From DASRDR01 sp963812945 [NCBI: uncultured Candidatus Rokubacteria bacterium] (GTDB lineage Bacteria > Methylomirabilota > Methylomirabilia > Rokubacteriales): 64,000 bases of DNA. A program made the translations under genes and the position numbers. The notes under the pieces are model-generated. The model was not told where the DNA came from. It made no database searches and saw only the letters and a program-made list of their open reading frames with translations. Shown piece after piece: positions 57,736 through 64,000 of this stretch. Each line of letters starts with the position of its first letter. Within the stretch, counting starts at the first letter, position 1. The DNA is taken from assembly GCA_963812945.1 (NCBI GenBank), contig CAWEXD010000008.1:186001-250000 (forward strand), read 5' to 3'.

Positions 57736-58683
57736 TCACGCGCGGAGCCCGATGCGCCCGCGGAGGGCGCCCACGATCCCGCCGGGGGCGAACAGCACGA
57801 AGAGGACGAAGGTCACGCCGAGGATCAGCATCCAGCGCTCGGTGTAGGTCGACACGAGGCTCTGGAGCAGGATGAAGGCGGCGGCGCCGAGCATCGCGCC
57901 GCCGAGCGTGCCCGTTCCTCCGATGATGACCATGAGAAGCGCCTCGCCGGACGTGGTCCAGAAGAAGGCGCTGGGCGTGATCGAGCCGCTGAACTGCGCA
58001 TACAGCGACCCGGCCAGACCGGCCAGCATTCCCGCCAGGACGAAGGCGAGGAGCTTGTAGCGCCGGACGGGGTAGCCGACCGCTTCCATGCGCCCCTCGT
58101 TCTCGTGAATCCCGGCCAGCACGTGCCCGAACGGCGAGCGCACGACCCGCCAGAGGAACAGGGCGGCGCCGGCGGCCAGCGCCACGACGTAGAGGTGGAA
58201 CGCCCAGCCCTCGCCCGTCGGCACGCCGAGGAGCGCGGGCCGTGGGACGCCGTTGATCCCGTCCTCGGCGCCGAGCCACCCCGCCTGGAACGCGTACGCG
58301 TGGAACATCTGGGAGAACGCCAGCGTCAGCATGATGAAGTAGACGCCGCTCACCCGGATGGAGAAGTAGCCGACGACGAGCGCGGCAAGCGCCCCGGCAG
58401 CCGCGGGGAGCAGCAGCGCGCCCAGAGGTCCCCCCACGTGGCCGCTTCCCTCCGTGAGCGCGAGCGCGGCGACGTAGCCGCCGACACCGAAGAAGGCGGA
58501 GTGGCCGAACGACACCATGCCGGTGTAGCCCATCAGGAGATCGAGGCTCATCGCGTAGATCCCCCAGATCAGGATCTCCTGGAGCAGCTTGACCGGGTAC
58601 CGGCCGAGCACGGCCGGGAACGCGAGGACGGCGAGCAGGAGGACCGTGAGTCCCAGCCAGCGAAAACCGCGCGTCTTCGTCAC
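57736..58683 (-). CDS. Liv-type ABC transporter permease (LivM-like)
   Basis: A 315-aa permease with about nine spans: a leader span, the family motif LDLLMGYTGMVSFGHSAFFGVGGYV, and later IHENEGRMEAVGYPVRRYKL, the cytoplasmic loop that contacts the ATPase. FVLFAPGGIVGALRGR is the usual C-terminal end. It forms the channel with the LivH-like protein. GTG 58683 is the start, 58 nt after the LivH stop. Substrates of this family range from branched amino acids to amides, urea and aromatic acids, so the Liv name reflects architecture only. Confidence 0.93.
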   Translation of the reverse strand: MTKTRGFRWLGLTVLLLAVLAFPAVLGRYPVKLLQEILIWGIYAMSLDLLMGYTGMVSFGHSAFFGVGGYVAALALTEGSGHVGGPLGALLLPAAAGALAALVVGYFSIRVSGVYFIMLTLAFSQMFHAYAFQAGWLGAEDGINGVPRPALLGVPTGEGWAFHLYVVALAAGAALFLWRVVRSPFGHVLAGIHENEGRMEAVGYPVRRYKLLAFVLAGMLAGLAGSLYAQFSGSITPSAFFWTTSGEALLMVIIGGTGTLGGAMLGAAAFILLQSLVSTYTERWMLILGVTFVLFVLFAPGGIVGALRGRIGLRA

Positions 58684-58741
58684 GCCGCCAAGGCTCGCGA
58701 GGCTCGCGCCGCGTCCGGCCGCCGGAACGCTGCGGCCGTCC

Positions 58742-59614
58742 TCATCTGAGGGGCCTGCCGAACAGGCCGTGCGGCCGGAGAAGCACGATGAGCGCCATCA
58801 CGACGTAGATGATCAGCATCGAGAAGCCGGGCAGCCAGACCTTCCCGAAGGTCTCGGCCTGGCCGATGATGAGGCTCCCCACGAGCGAGCCCTTCAAGGA
58901 CCCCAGGCCGCCCACGACGACCACGATCAGAGCAGGGATGAGGATGCTCACCCCCATGGACGGATACGCCGACTGGATCGGCCCGGCGATGACGCCGGAG
59001 AGCCCGCCGAGCGCCGCGCCGAAGGCAAACACCCAGGTGAACACGCGGCCGATGTCGATCCCGAGCCCTCCGGTCATCTCGGCGTCGTAGACGCCGGCGC
59101 GAATGACCGCGCCCAGTCGCGTCTTCTCGATCAGGAGCCAGAGCGCGAGCGCCACCAGGAGGCAGAACACGATGACGAACAGGCGGTACGTCGGGAAGGT
59201 GAGCCCGCCGAGCCGCACCCGGCCGGAGAAGACCTCGGGCGGCGAGATCGAGCGGATGCGGCCGCCCCAGCCCCACTTGACCAGGTCCTCGAAGACGTAG
59301 ATCAGGCCGAAGGTCAGGAGCACCTGGTCGAGCGGAGAGCGGCGATAGAGCGGTCGGAGGAGCCCGCGCTCGACGAGCGCGCCGATCAAGCCGACCGCGA
59401 GCGGCGCGGCCAGCGCCGCCACCCAGAAGTTGCCGGTCACGGCCAGGGTGGCGAGACCGGCGTAGGCCCCGAGCATGTAGAACGATCCGTGGGCGAGGTT
59501 CACGACGTCGAGCATGCCGAAGATCAGCGTCAGCCCGACGGACAGGAGGAAGAGCAGGGCGCCGTATGCCAGACCGTTCAGGGCCTGGCCGAGGATGTCC
59601 GCGAGGAAGGGCAC
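58742..59614 (-). CDS. Liv-type ABC transporter permease (LivH-like)
   Basis: A 290-aa permease with about eight spans. LNGLAYGALLFLLSVGLTLIFGMLD and VVNLAHGSFYMLGAYAG are split across the first helices and are diagnostic of LivH. The ATPase-contact loop contains RAGVYDAEMTGGLGIDI with the conserved Glu, and GGLGSLKGSLVGSLIIGQAE follows. GTG 59614 is the start. It lies 48 nt after the binding-protein gene and before LivM, the standard order for the family. Confidence 0.93.
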   Translation of the reverse strand: MPFLADILGQALNGLAYGALLFLLSVGLTLIFGMLDVVNLAHGSFYMLGAYAGLATLAVTGNFWVAALAAPLAVGLIGALVERGLLRPLYRRSPLDQVLLTFGLIYVFEDLVKWGWGGRIRSISPPEVFSGRVRLGGLTFPTYRLFVIVFCLLVALALWLLIEKTRLGAVIRAGVYDAEMTGGLGIDIGRVFTWVFAFGAALGGLSGVIAGPIQSAYPSMGVSILIPALIVVVVGGLGSLKGSLVGSLIIGQAETFGKVWLPGFSMLIIYVVMALIVLLRPHGLFGRPLR

Positions 59615-59662
59615 GGGACGGGCGGAGGCCGGGGCGCGAGTCCCCGGCCTCCGGTGGCCTCG

Positions 59663-60886
59663 TCAGGCCGGGAGCGTGCAGCCCGTGCCCGGGTCGCGCA
59701 CGTCGGCGACCTTGTCGATGGGCACGTTGGCAAGACCGCCGGCGGCTTCACGCACCTCGCGGACGTAGATGAACGGCTGGATCACGTTGTGGGACTTCTG
59801 GTCGAACCGGAAGCGCCCGCGCGGGCTGTCGAACTCCGTCGCCGCGATGGCGGCGACGAGCTTGTCCTTGTCCTGCGTGTTGCCGTTCACGGCCTTGAGC
59901 GCCCGCAGGATGACCTCGGCGGTGTCGTAGCCCTGGCACGCGAACCCGTCGGGCGTCTTGCCGCCGAACTTCTCCCGGAACTCCTTGACGAACCGCTGGT
60001 TCACCGGGTTGTCGAGCTGGGGCGTGTAGAAGTGCCCGGTGATGGTCCCCAGCGCCGCCTTGCCCTGGGCGGGCAGCACGTCGGGCTCCGTGAGGAAGCC
60101 CGCCCCGGTGAGCTTGATGCCAGGCTTCAGGCCGAACTCGTCGTACTGCTTGACGAAGTTCACGGCGTCCGTGCCGGAGAAGAACGCGAACACCGCCTTG
60201 GCGCCGGACTGCTTGATCTTCGTGAGGTACGGGGCGTAGTCGGTCTCCCCGAGCTTCGGGTAGTCCTCGGCGACGACCTTCCCGCCGGCCGGCAGGAAGG
60301 TCTCCCGGAACGCCTCCATCATGTCTTTTCCCGCTTGGTAGTTCGGCGCGATCTGGAAGACCTCCTTCGACACCTTCGCGGCGACCCAGCCGCCCATCGG
60401 CTGACAGGGCTGCCAGTTGGAGAAGGACGTGCGGAAGATCCACTTCGAGCAGCGGGCGCGGCTGATGGCGTCGGCCCCCGCGTTCGACACGAGCAGGATG
60501 GTCTTCGAGTTGTGGACCTTGTCGCGCATGGCCATGAGGATGCCGCTGTGGACCGGCCCGGTGAGGATGTCCACCTTGTCGGAGTCGATCAGCTTCTCCG
60601 TCTTCCGCACCCCGACCGGCACGGCCATCTCGTCGTCTTCCTTGACCATCTCGATCTTGCGGCCGGCGACCGTCCAGTTCTCCCGGGCGAAGACGAGCTC
60701 CATCGCCTGGGTGATGCTGTTGCCGAGCTCGGCGTACACCCCGGAGTAGGGGAGGACGACGCCGACCTTGATCGGTCCGCCCTGGGCGCGGGCGCGGATG
60801 ACCCAGGGGCCGGCGGCCACCCCGGCTGCGGTCCCGGCCCCGATCACGGTGCCCCGGAGGAACGTCCGTCGCGTCAGCTGATCCAT
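59663..60886 (-). CDS. Liv-type substrate-binding protein with Tat signal
   Basis: A 407-aa periplasmic binding protein of the type-1 fold (Peripla_BP_6). The N-terminus has a Tat signal: LTRRTFLRGTVIG with the twin Arg, a weak hydrophobic core and ARAQ for cleavage, so it is exported folded, perhaps holding a cofactor or ligand. Mature part: IKVGVVLPYSGVYAELG, SNAGADAIS, and FACQGYDTAEVILRALK. ATG 60886 has GGGGGAG 5 nt upstream. It leads the operon. The aromatic-acid CoA ligase gene beyond it hints that the cargo could be an aromatic or organic acid, but that is inference only. Confidence 0.93.
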   Translation of the reverse strand: MDQLTRRTFLRGTVIGAGTAAGVAAGPWVIRARAQGGPIKVGVVLPYSGVYAELGNSITQAMELVFARENWTVAGRKIEMVKEDDEMAVPVGVRKTEKLIDSDKVDILTGPVHSGILMAMRDKVHNSKTILLVSNAGADAISRARCSKWIFRTSFSNWQPCQPMGGWVAAKVSKEVFQIAPNYQAGKDMMEAFRETFLPAGGKVVAEDYPKLGETDYAPYLTKIKQSGAKAVFAFFSGTDAVNFVKQYDEFGLKPGIKLTGAGFLTEPDVLPAQGKAALGTITGHFYTPQLDNPVNQRFVKEFREKFGGKTPDGFACQGYDTAEVILRALKAVNGNTQDKDKLVAAIAATEFDSPRGRFRFDQKSHNVIQPFIYVREVREAAGGLANVPIDKVADVRDPGTGCTLPA

Positions 60887-61279
60887 AGGTTCTCCCCCTC
60901 ACGCTCCCGAGATTGCGGGTTCAAGGAATCCGGGTCCGGCGCAAGCAGACGCTCGGCGCCCCGTCCGGCGAAGCGGTGCTTAGAGCCTACACCGAACGGC
61001 ACGCCGCCGGGAACCCCGCCGAATACCCCACGCCTCTGATGCGAATGACCCGGACCGATGCCCGCGCAGCGGAGCTCGATGGGGACAGGTGGTCGGGCTC
61101 GGGAGCACGTGCCGAGGGACTGCCGGACGTCACGAAGCCCCCGCGACCGGACGCGCAGCCATGTCGGCAGCCGCCGGCCAGGTCGTGACGAGCATCACGA
61201 CCGGGCTCGGCGCCACACCGCTTGAGACCGGGGAGCCCCGCGCGGCCCGCGTCGCGCGCCTCGCGGGGGGCTCGCCCCG
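60887..61279. other. Non-coding gap upstream of the Liv operon
   Basis: This 393-bp stretch lies between the binding-protein start and the next minus-strand gene end. It should hold the Liv promoter, but I see no convincing -10/-35 pair. An open plus-strand frame at 60913-61188 lacks a ribosome site, a family match or normal gene-like amino-acid use and is not called. Confidence 0.5.
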
Positions 61280-61555
61280 TTACTTCTTCTTCCGCTTCGC
61301 CAGGATTCCTTCGAGCTTCTTCGCCTGCTCCGTCTCGGTCTTGAGCGCTTCCTGGCTTTCCTTGAGCTTGGCCTCGGCCGCCTGGATCCTGGTCGCGAGC
61401 TGCCCTTCCCGCTCGCTGGACTTCCGGGCCTGCTCGAGCTGAGCCTTCGCCGCCGCGACGTCCTTGGCGGCCTGCGACGACCCCGCGCCCCAGGTGAAGT
61501 AGCCGATGCCGAGGCCGATGATGGCGGCGACGATCCCGATCACGACGGCTTGCAT
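61280..61555 (-). CDS. Single-span coiled-coil protein, paralogue A
   Basis: A 91-aa protein with one N-terminal membrane span (VVIGIVAAIIGLGIGYFTWG) and then a long helical coiled coil rich in Ala, Lys, Glu and Gln (AAKAQLEQARKSSERE and so on) ending in a Lys-rich tail ILAKRKKK. It closely resembles the next gene in layout: IG-G-GY-x-WGA at the membrane border, coil and basic end. It may be an inner-membrane scaffold or spacer with its coil in the cytoplasm or periplasm. No known family recognised. ATG 61555. Confidence 0.75.
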   Translation of the reverse strand: MQAVVIGIVAAIIGLGIGYFTWGAGSSQAAKDVAAAKAQLEQARKSSEREGQLATRIQAAEAKLKESQEALKTETEQAKKLEGILAKRKKK

Positions 61556-61589
61556 GGCGCCTCCCGTTGATCCCTCGCGCGTTCGGTGG

Positions 61590-61871
61590 TCACTTCTTGC
61601 CCTTGGAGACCTGGGCCTGCATCTGCTCGCGCCTCGCCTTCTCCTTGGCGAGGTCGTCGGTCACCTGCTTCAGCTGGGCCTCCATCTGCGCGAGCTTGTC
61701 CGACAGCTCCTTCTCGCGCGATGCGGCCTTCTGGGCCTCGGTGAGCCGCGTCTTGAGCTGGTCGAGCTCGCCCTGGAGGGACTTCGTCTGGGCGCCCCAC
61801 ATGAGGTAGCCGACGAGAAGCCCGATGAGGATCGCCACGATGCCGACGATCGTGACCTTCTTGCCGTCCAT
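61590..61871 (-). CDS. Single-span coiled-coil protein, paralogue B
   Basis: A 93-aa protein, MDGKKVTIVGIVAILIGLL and VGYLMWGAQTKS, then a coiled coil (LDQLKTRLTEAQKAASREK...) and a basic end (QAQVSKGKK). The shared IG-x2-x-GY-x-WGA and coil mark it as a paralogue of the preceding gene product. ATG 61871 has GGAGG 4 nt upstream; the GTG just before it is less likely. The two genes lie 34 nt apart and are surely co-expressed, following the CoA-ligase gene by about 45 nt. They might pair with each other through the coils. Confidence 0.75.
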   Translation of the reverse strand: MDGKKVTIVGIVAILIGLLVGYLMWGAQTKSLQGELDQLKTRLTEAQKAASREKELSDKLAQMEAQLKQVTDDLAKEKARREQMQAQVSKGKK

Positions 61872-61916
61872 CACGCCTCCTTCCCGGGCCGTCGGGGCCC
61901 GCTGCCGGGAGAGCCT

Positions 61917-63596
61917 CTACGTGAGCCGCGGGTCCGGGCCCGCAGCTCGGGGAACGGGGGTCAGGGCCTCTGCCGCGTGCCCTGCCTCCTGCTGCCGGAG
62001 CTCCACCCGGCGGATCTTGCCCGTCTCCGTGCGCGGAAGCGCCGGGACGAACGCGACTTGCCGGGGGTACTTGTAGGGAGCGAGCTCCTTCTTGACGTGG
62101 TCCTGGAGCTCCTTGACCAGGGCGTCCGTGGCCGCGAAGCCGTGGCGGAGGACGACGAACGCCTTCGGCACGAAACCGCGCATCGCGTCCGGCGTCGCGA
62201 CCACCGCCGACTCGGCGACGGCCGGATGCTCGTCGAGCACGTGCTCGACCTCCGGCCCCGGAATCTTGTAGCCACCCGTCACGATCATGTCGTCGGAGCG
62301 GCACTGGTACGTGAAGTAGCCGTCGTCGTCGTGGACGTAGACGTCTCCGGTCACGTTCCAGCCCCCGAACCTCACGTACTCGGCCTGCCGCTCCGGCTTG
62401 CGCCAGTACTTGCAGCCGGTCGGACCCTTGATGGCGATGAGTCCCGGCGTGCCCCGGGGCACCTCGCGACCCTCCTCGTCCACCACGCGGCAGTCGTAGC
62501 CCGGGACCGGCATGCCGGTCGAGCCCGGTCGCACCCGGCCCGGCAGAGACGAGACGAAGATGTGGAACATCTCGGTCGAGCCGATCCCGTCGAGACATTC
62601 CCGGCCGGTCGTCTCGACCCACTCCTCGTAGGTCGCGGCCGGCAGGGGTTCGGCCGCCGAGACGCAGAGCCGGAGGCTCCCGAGGTCGAACCGCCGCGCC
62701 ATGTCCGCCACGCCCAGCATCAGCCGGTACGACGTCGGAGCGCAGAACGCGACGGTCACCCGCTGGCGCTCGAACGCCTCGAGCATCCGCTCCGGGTCGA
62801 ACGGCCCGGAGAGGACCGTCGCGGCGCCGAACCTGAACGGGAACACGAGGAGGCCGCCCGTACCGAACGTGAAGGCGAGAGTCGGGTGACCGCCGAACCG
62901 GTCCTCCTCGACGGGGCGGAGGACGTACCGGGCATAGGAGTCGGCCGACCCGAGGATGTCCGCGTGCTGATGAGCGCACCCCTTGGGTACCCCGGTCGAG
63001 CCCGACGTGTAGGCGATCATCGCGACGTCGTCGGCCCGGGTGTCCGCCGTTCCGAAGCGCTCCGGCTGCCCGTCCAGCAACGCGGCCCACGCCGTGTCCC
63101 CGTGCTTCGTCTCGCCGGCGACGATGAGCTGCTCGAGCACCGGCGCGGCGGGGCGCGCGCGCTCCAACTCCTCGCGAAGGCTGCCCCAGACCACGGCGGC
63201 GCGGGTCCCGGCGTCCTGGGCGATGTAGGCGAGCTCCCGCGCCCGGAGGAGGGGCATCGTCGACACCGTGACGACGCCGAGCTTCTGGCAGGCGAGCCAG
63301 GTGACGATGAACTCGGGACAGTTCGGCATTCGCAGGAGGACTCGGTCGCCCCGGTCGATGCCGGCGGCCCGGAGGCCGTTGGCCAGCCGGTTCACCTGCT
63401 TCTGCAGCTCGCCGTAGGTGACGACCTGGTCCTGGTAGTGGATCGCCGGCCGGCCCGCGCGCCCGCCGTCGGCGTTGGCGTCGAGGAGCTCCGTCGCCAC
63501 GTTGAGCCGCACAGGGTAGCGCGTCTCCGGGAGCGTGAACACCCGCTCCGGCCAGAGCGCCCTTGGCGGGAGACCTTCCTCGATCGCGACCGGCAC
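61917..63596 (-). CDS. AMP-forming acyl-CoA ligase, benzoate-CoA ligase-like
   Basis: A 559-aa ANL-superfamily enzyme. Core motifs: A3 YTSGSTGVPKGC, A5 GIGSTEMFHIF, A8 VHDDDGYFTYQCRSDDMIV in parts with the hinge, and the final catalytic Lys in TETGKIRRVEL (A10). GSTEMFHIF and the preceding FRFGAATVL region resemble benzoate-CoA and 2-aminobenzoate-CoA ligases more than acetyl-CoA synthetase. It activates an aromatic or related acid with ATP and CoA. GTG 63596 was chosen because AGGAGG lies 7 nt upstream, while the longer frame lacks a site. It probably starts the operon leading to the coiled-coil genes. Confidence 0.85.
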   Translation of the reverse strand: MPVAIEEGLPPRALWPERVFTLPETRYPVRLNVATELLDANADGGRAGRPAIHYQDQVVTYGELQKQVNRLANGLRAAGIDRGDRVLLRMPNCPEFIVTWLACQKLGVVTVSTMPLLRARELAYIAQDAGTRAAVVWGSLREELERARPAAPVLEQLIVAGETKHGDTAWAALLDGQPERFGTADTRADDVAMIAYTSGSTGVPKGCAHQHADILGSADSYARYVLRPVEEDRFGGHPTLAFTFGTGGLLVFPFRFGAATVLSGPFDPERMLEAFERQRVTVAFCAPTSYRLMLGVADMARRFDLGSLRLCVSAAEPLPAATYEEWVETTGRECLDGIGSTEMFHIFVSSLPGRVRPGSTGMPVPGYDCRVVDEEGREVPRGTPGLIAIKGPTGCKYWRKPERQAEYVRFGGWNVTGDVYVHDDDGYFTYQCRSDDMIVTGGYKIPGPEVEHVLDEHPAVAESAVVATPDAMRGFVPKAFVVLRHGFAATDALVKELQDHVKKELAPYKYPRQVAFVPALPRTETGKIRRVELRQQEAGHAAEALTPVPRAAGPDPRLT

Positions 63597-63729
63597 AGAG
63601 GCCCTCCTGGGTCCGTTTCCAGACACCCGCGCGGCGACATGGTAGCCAACTTCACGTTGGCGAACAACCCGTCCCGTGACTGCCTGTGCCCGATGCCGGC
63701 CGCCCGCGCGGAGACCTCCGCGGGTGGCA

Positions 63730-63738
63730 TGCTAGACT
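63730..63738 (+). promoter_or_regulatory. Extended -10 before the methyltransferase gene
   Basis: TGCTAGACT gives TAGACT as -10, starting RNA near 63745, about 19 nt before the ATG, leaving room for the GAGGAGG ribosome site. The same motif occurs at 17144-17152 and, as TGCTAGACG, at 6985-6993. Confidence 0.5.
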
Positions 63739-63763
63739 GGCCGCCGCTTCGAGGAGGCTTCGG

Positions 63764-64000
63764 ATGGCCACCAAGTTCGGGGCGCGCGATGTGGCGCGGC
63801 TCGAGACTCTCTACAAGGCGCCCGCGATCGCCGCCCAGCGTGTGCGGACGCGCGCCGTCCTCGCCGTCCGGCCCGGCGAGCGGGGCCTCGACGTCGGGTG
63901 CGGCCCGGCGTTCCTCGCGTGCGAGCTGGCCCGCGAGGTGGGGTCCGCCGGGCGGATCGTCGGGATCGACGAGAGCCTCGAGATGCTGGAAGCCGCGCGA
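63764..64000 (+). CDS. Class I SAM-dependent methyltransferase, N-terminal part
   Basis: Partial; the first 79 codons are in the window. MATKFGARDVARLETLYKAP leads to GLDVGCGPAFLACELAREVG, the glycine-rich motif I that binds S-adenosylmethionine, and IVGIDESLEML, motif II with the acidic residue for the ribose. Proteins of this start and spacing are commonly annotated as UbiE/COQ5-like or arsenite-like methyltransferases, but the substrate domain is beyond the edge. ATG 63764 has GAGGAGG 8-9 nt upstream. It diverges from the CoA-ligase gene. Confidence 0.85.
   Translation, partial: MATKFGARDVARLETLYKAPAIAAQRVRTRAVLAVRPGERGLDVGCGPAFLACELAREVGSAGRIVGIDESLEMLEAAR

Noticed and set aside
60913-61188. 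Small plus-strand frame upstream of the Liv operon
   Set aside because: No ribosome site, no similarity, composition unlike neighbouring proteins.
1-64000. tRNA, rRNA and CRISPR features
   Set aside because: No T-loop GGTTCRANNCC with matching acceptor stem, no rRNA-like stretch and no regularly spaced direct repeats were seen in any gap.

Overview
The window is very GC-rich (near 70 % by eye) and tightly packed, with many GTG starts and few long non-coding stretches. Gene content (several ABC uptake systems for organic solutes, RraA and hydantoinase proteins, an MtaA-type methyltransferase fusion, small unnamed conserved proteins) suggests the chromosome of a heterotrophic, free-living bacterium from a little-cultured lineage. 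Candidatus Rokubacteria/Methylomirabilota is my best guess; this is inference from content and composition, and no marker gene is present to prove it. I saw no rRNA, tRNA, CRISPR array, phage or plasmid genes.

Region 1 (1-6830, minus strand) is an eight-gene catabolic operon: a creatininase-family amidohydrolase, a Dpp/Opp-type substrate-binding protein, two half-size thiamine-diphosphate (ThDP) decarboxylase subunits, an HSL-family esterase, two Dpp-type permeases and an SMP-30 lactonase cut by the window edge. No transporter ATPases are in view. Region 2 (7021-11390, plus, with an AraC-type regulator on minus) has a NagB-like sugar-phosphate enzyme lacking a catalytic Asp, a LysA-type decarboxylase, and two adjacent paralogous small Cys proteins. 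Region 3 (11456-24019) is mixed: a DUF2339 membrane protein, a phytoene-dehydrogenase-like FAD enzyme, an AtzG/AtzE-like amidase pair, a glycine-rich RRM protein, a secreted TPR protein, a collagen-like secreted protein, a DUF169-uroporphyrinogen-decarboxylase-like fusion and an SCO/thioredoxin-like protein.

Region 4 (24092-36755) carries a membrane-anchored trehalose-6-phosphate synthase and then a complete solute-sensing and uptake locus: a sodium-symporter-fused histidine kinase, an NtrC-type sigma-54 activator, a well-spaced -24/-12 promoter, a DUF4212/sodium-solute-symporter pair, and CBS-DUF294 and DEDDh exonuclease genes. Region 5 (36778-56158) holds two TIM-barrel aldolases, a glycerophosphodiesterase-like protein with missing catalytic residues, an acyltransferase, RraA, a large membrane protein with two discoidin-like domains, an Nramp-like carrier, an isoaspartyl peptidase back to back with a type 5 uracil-DNA glycosylase, a hydantoinase/oxoprolinase pair and a YfhO-like membrane protein. 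Region 6 (56155-63596, minus) is a branched-chain-amino-acid-type (Liv) ABC operon, two paralogous single-span coiled-coil proteins and a benzoate-CoA-ligase-like enzyme. A methyltransferase begins at the right edge.

Three themes cut across the genes. An inverted-repeat element with 25-nt arms ending in GGGGTCAG occurs twice and has rewritten gene ends or starts. Several genes have a -10-like hexamer only 7-10 nt before the start codon, suggesting leaderless mRNAs. Strong hairpins without a U-tract follow many stop codons.
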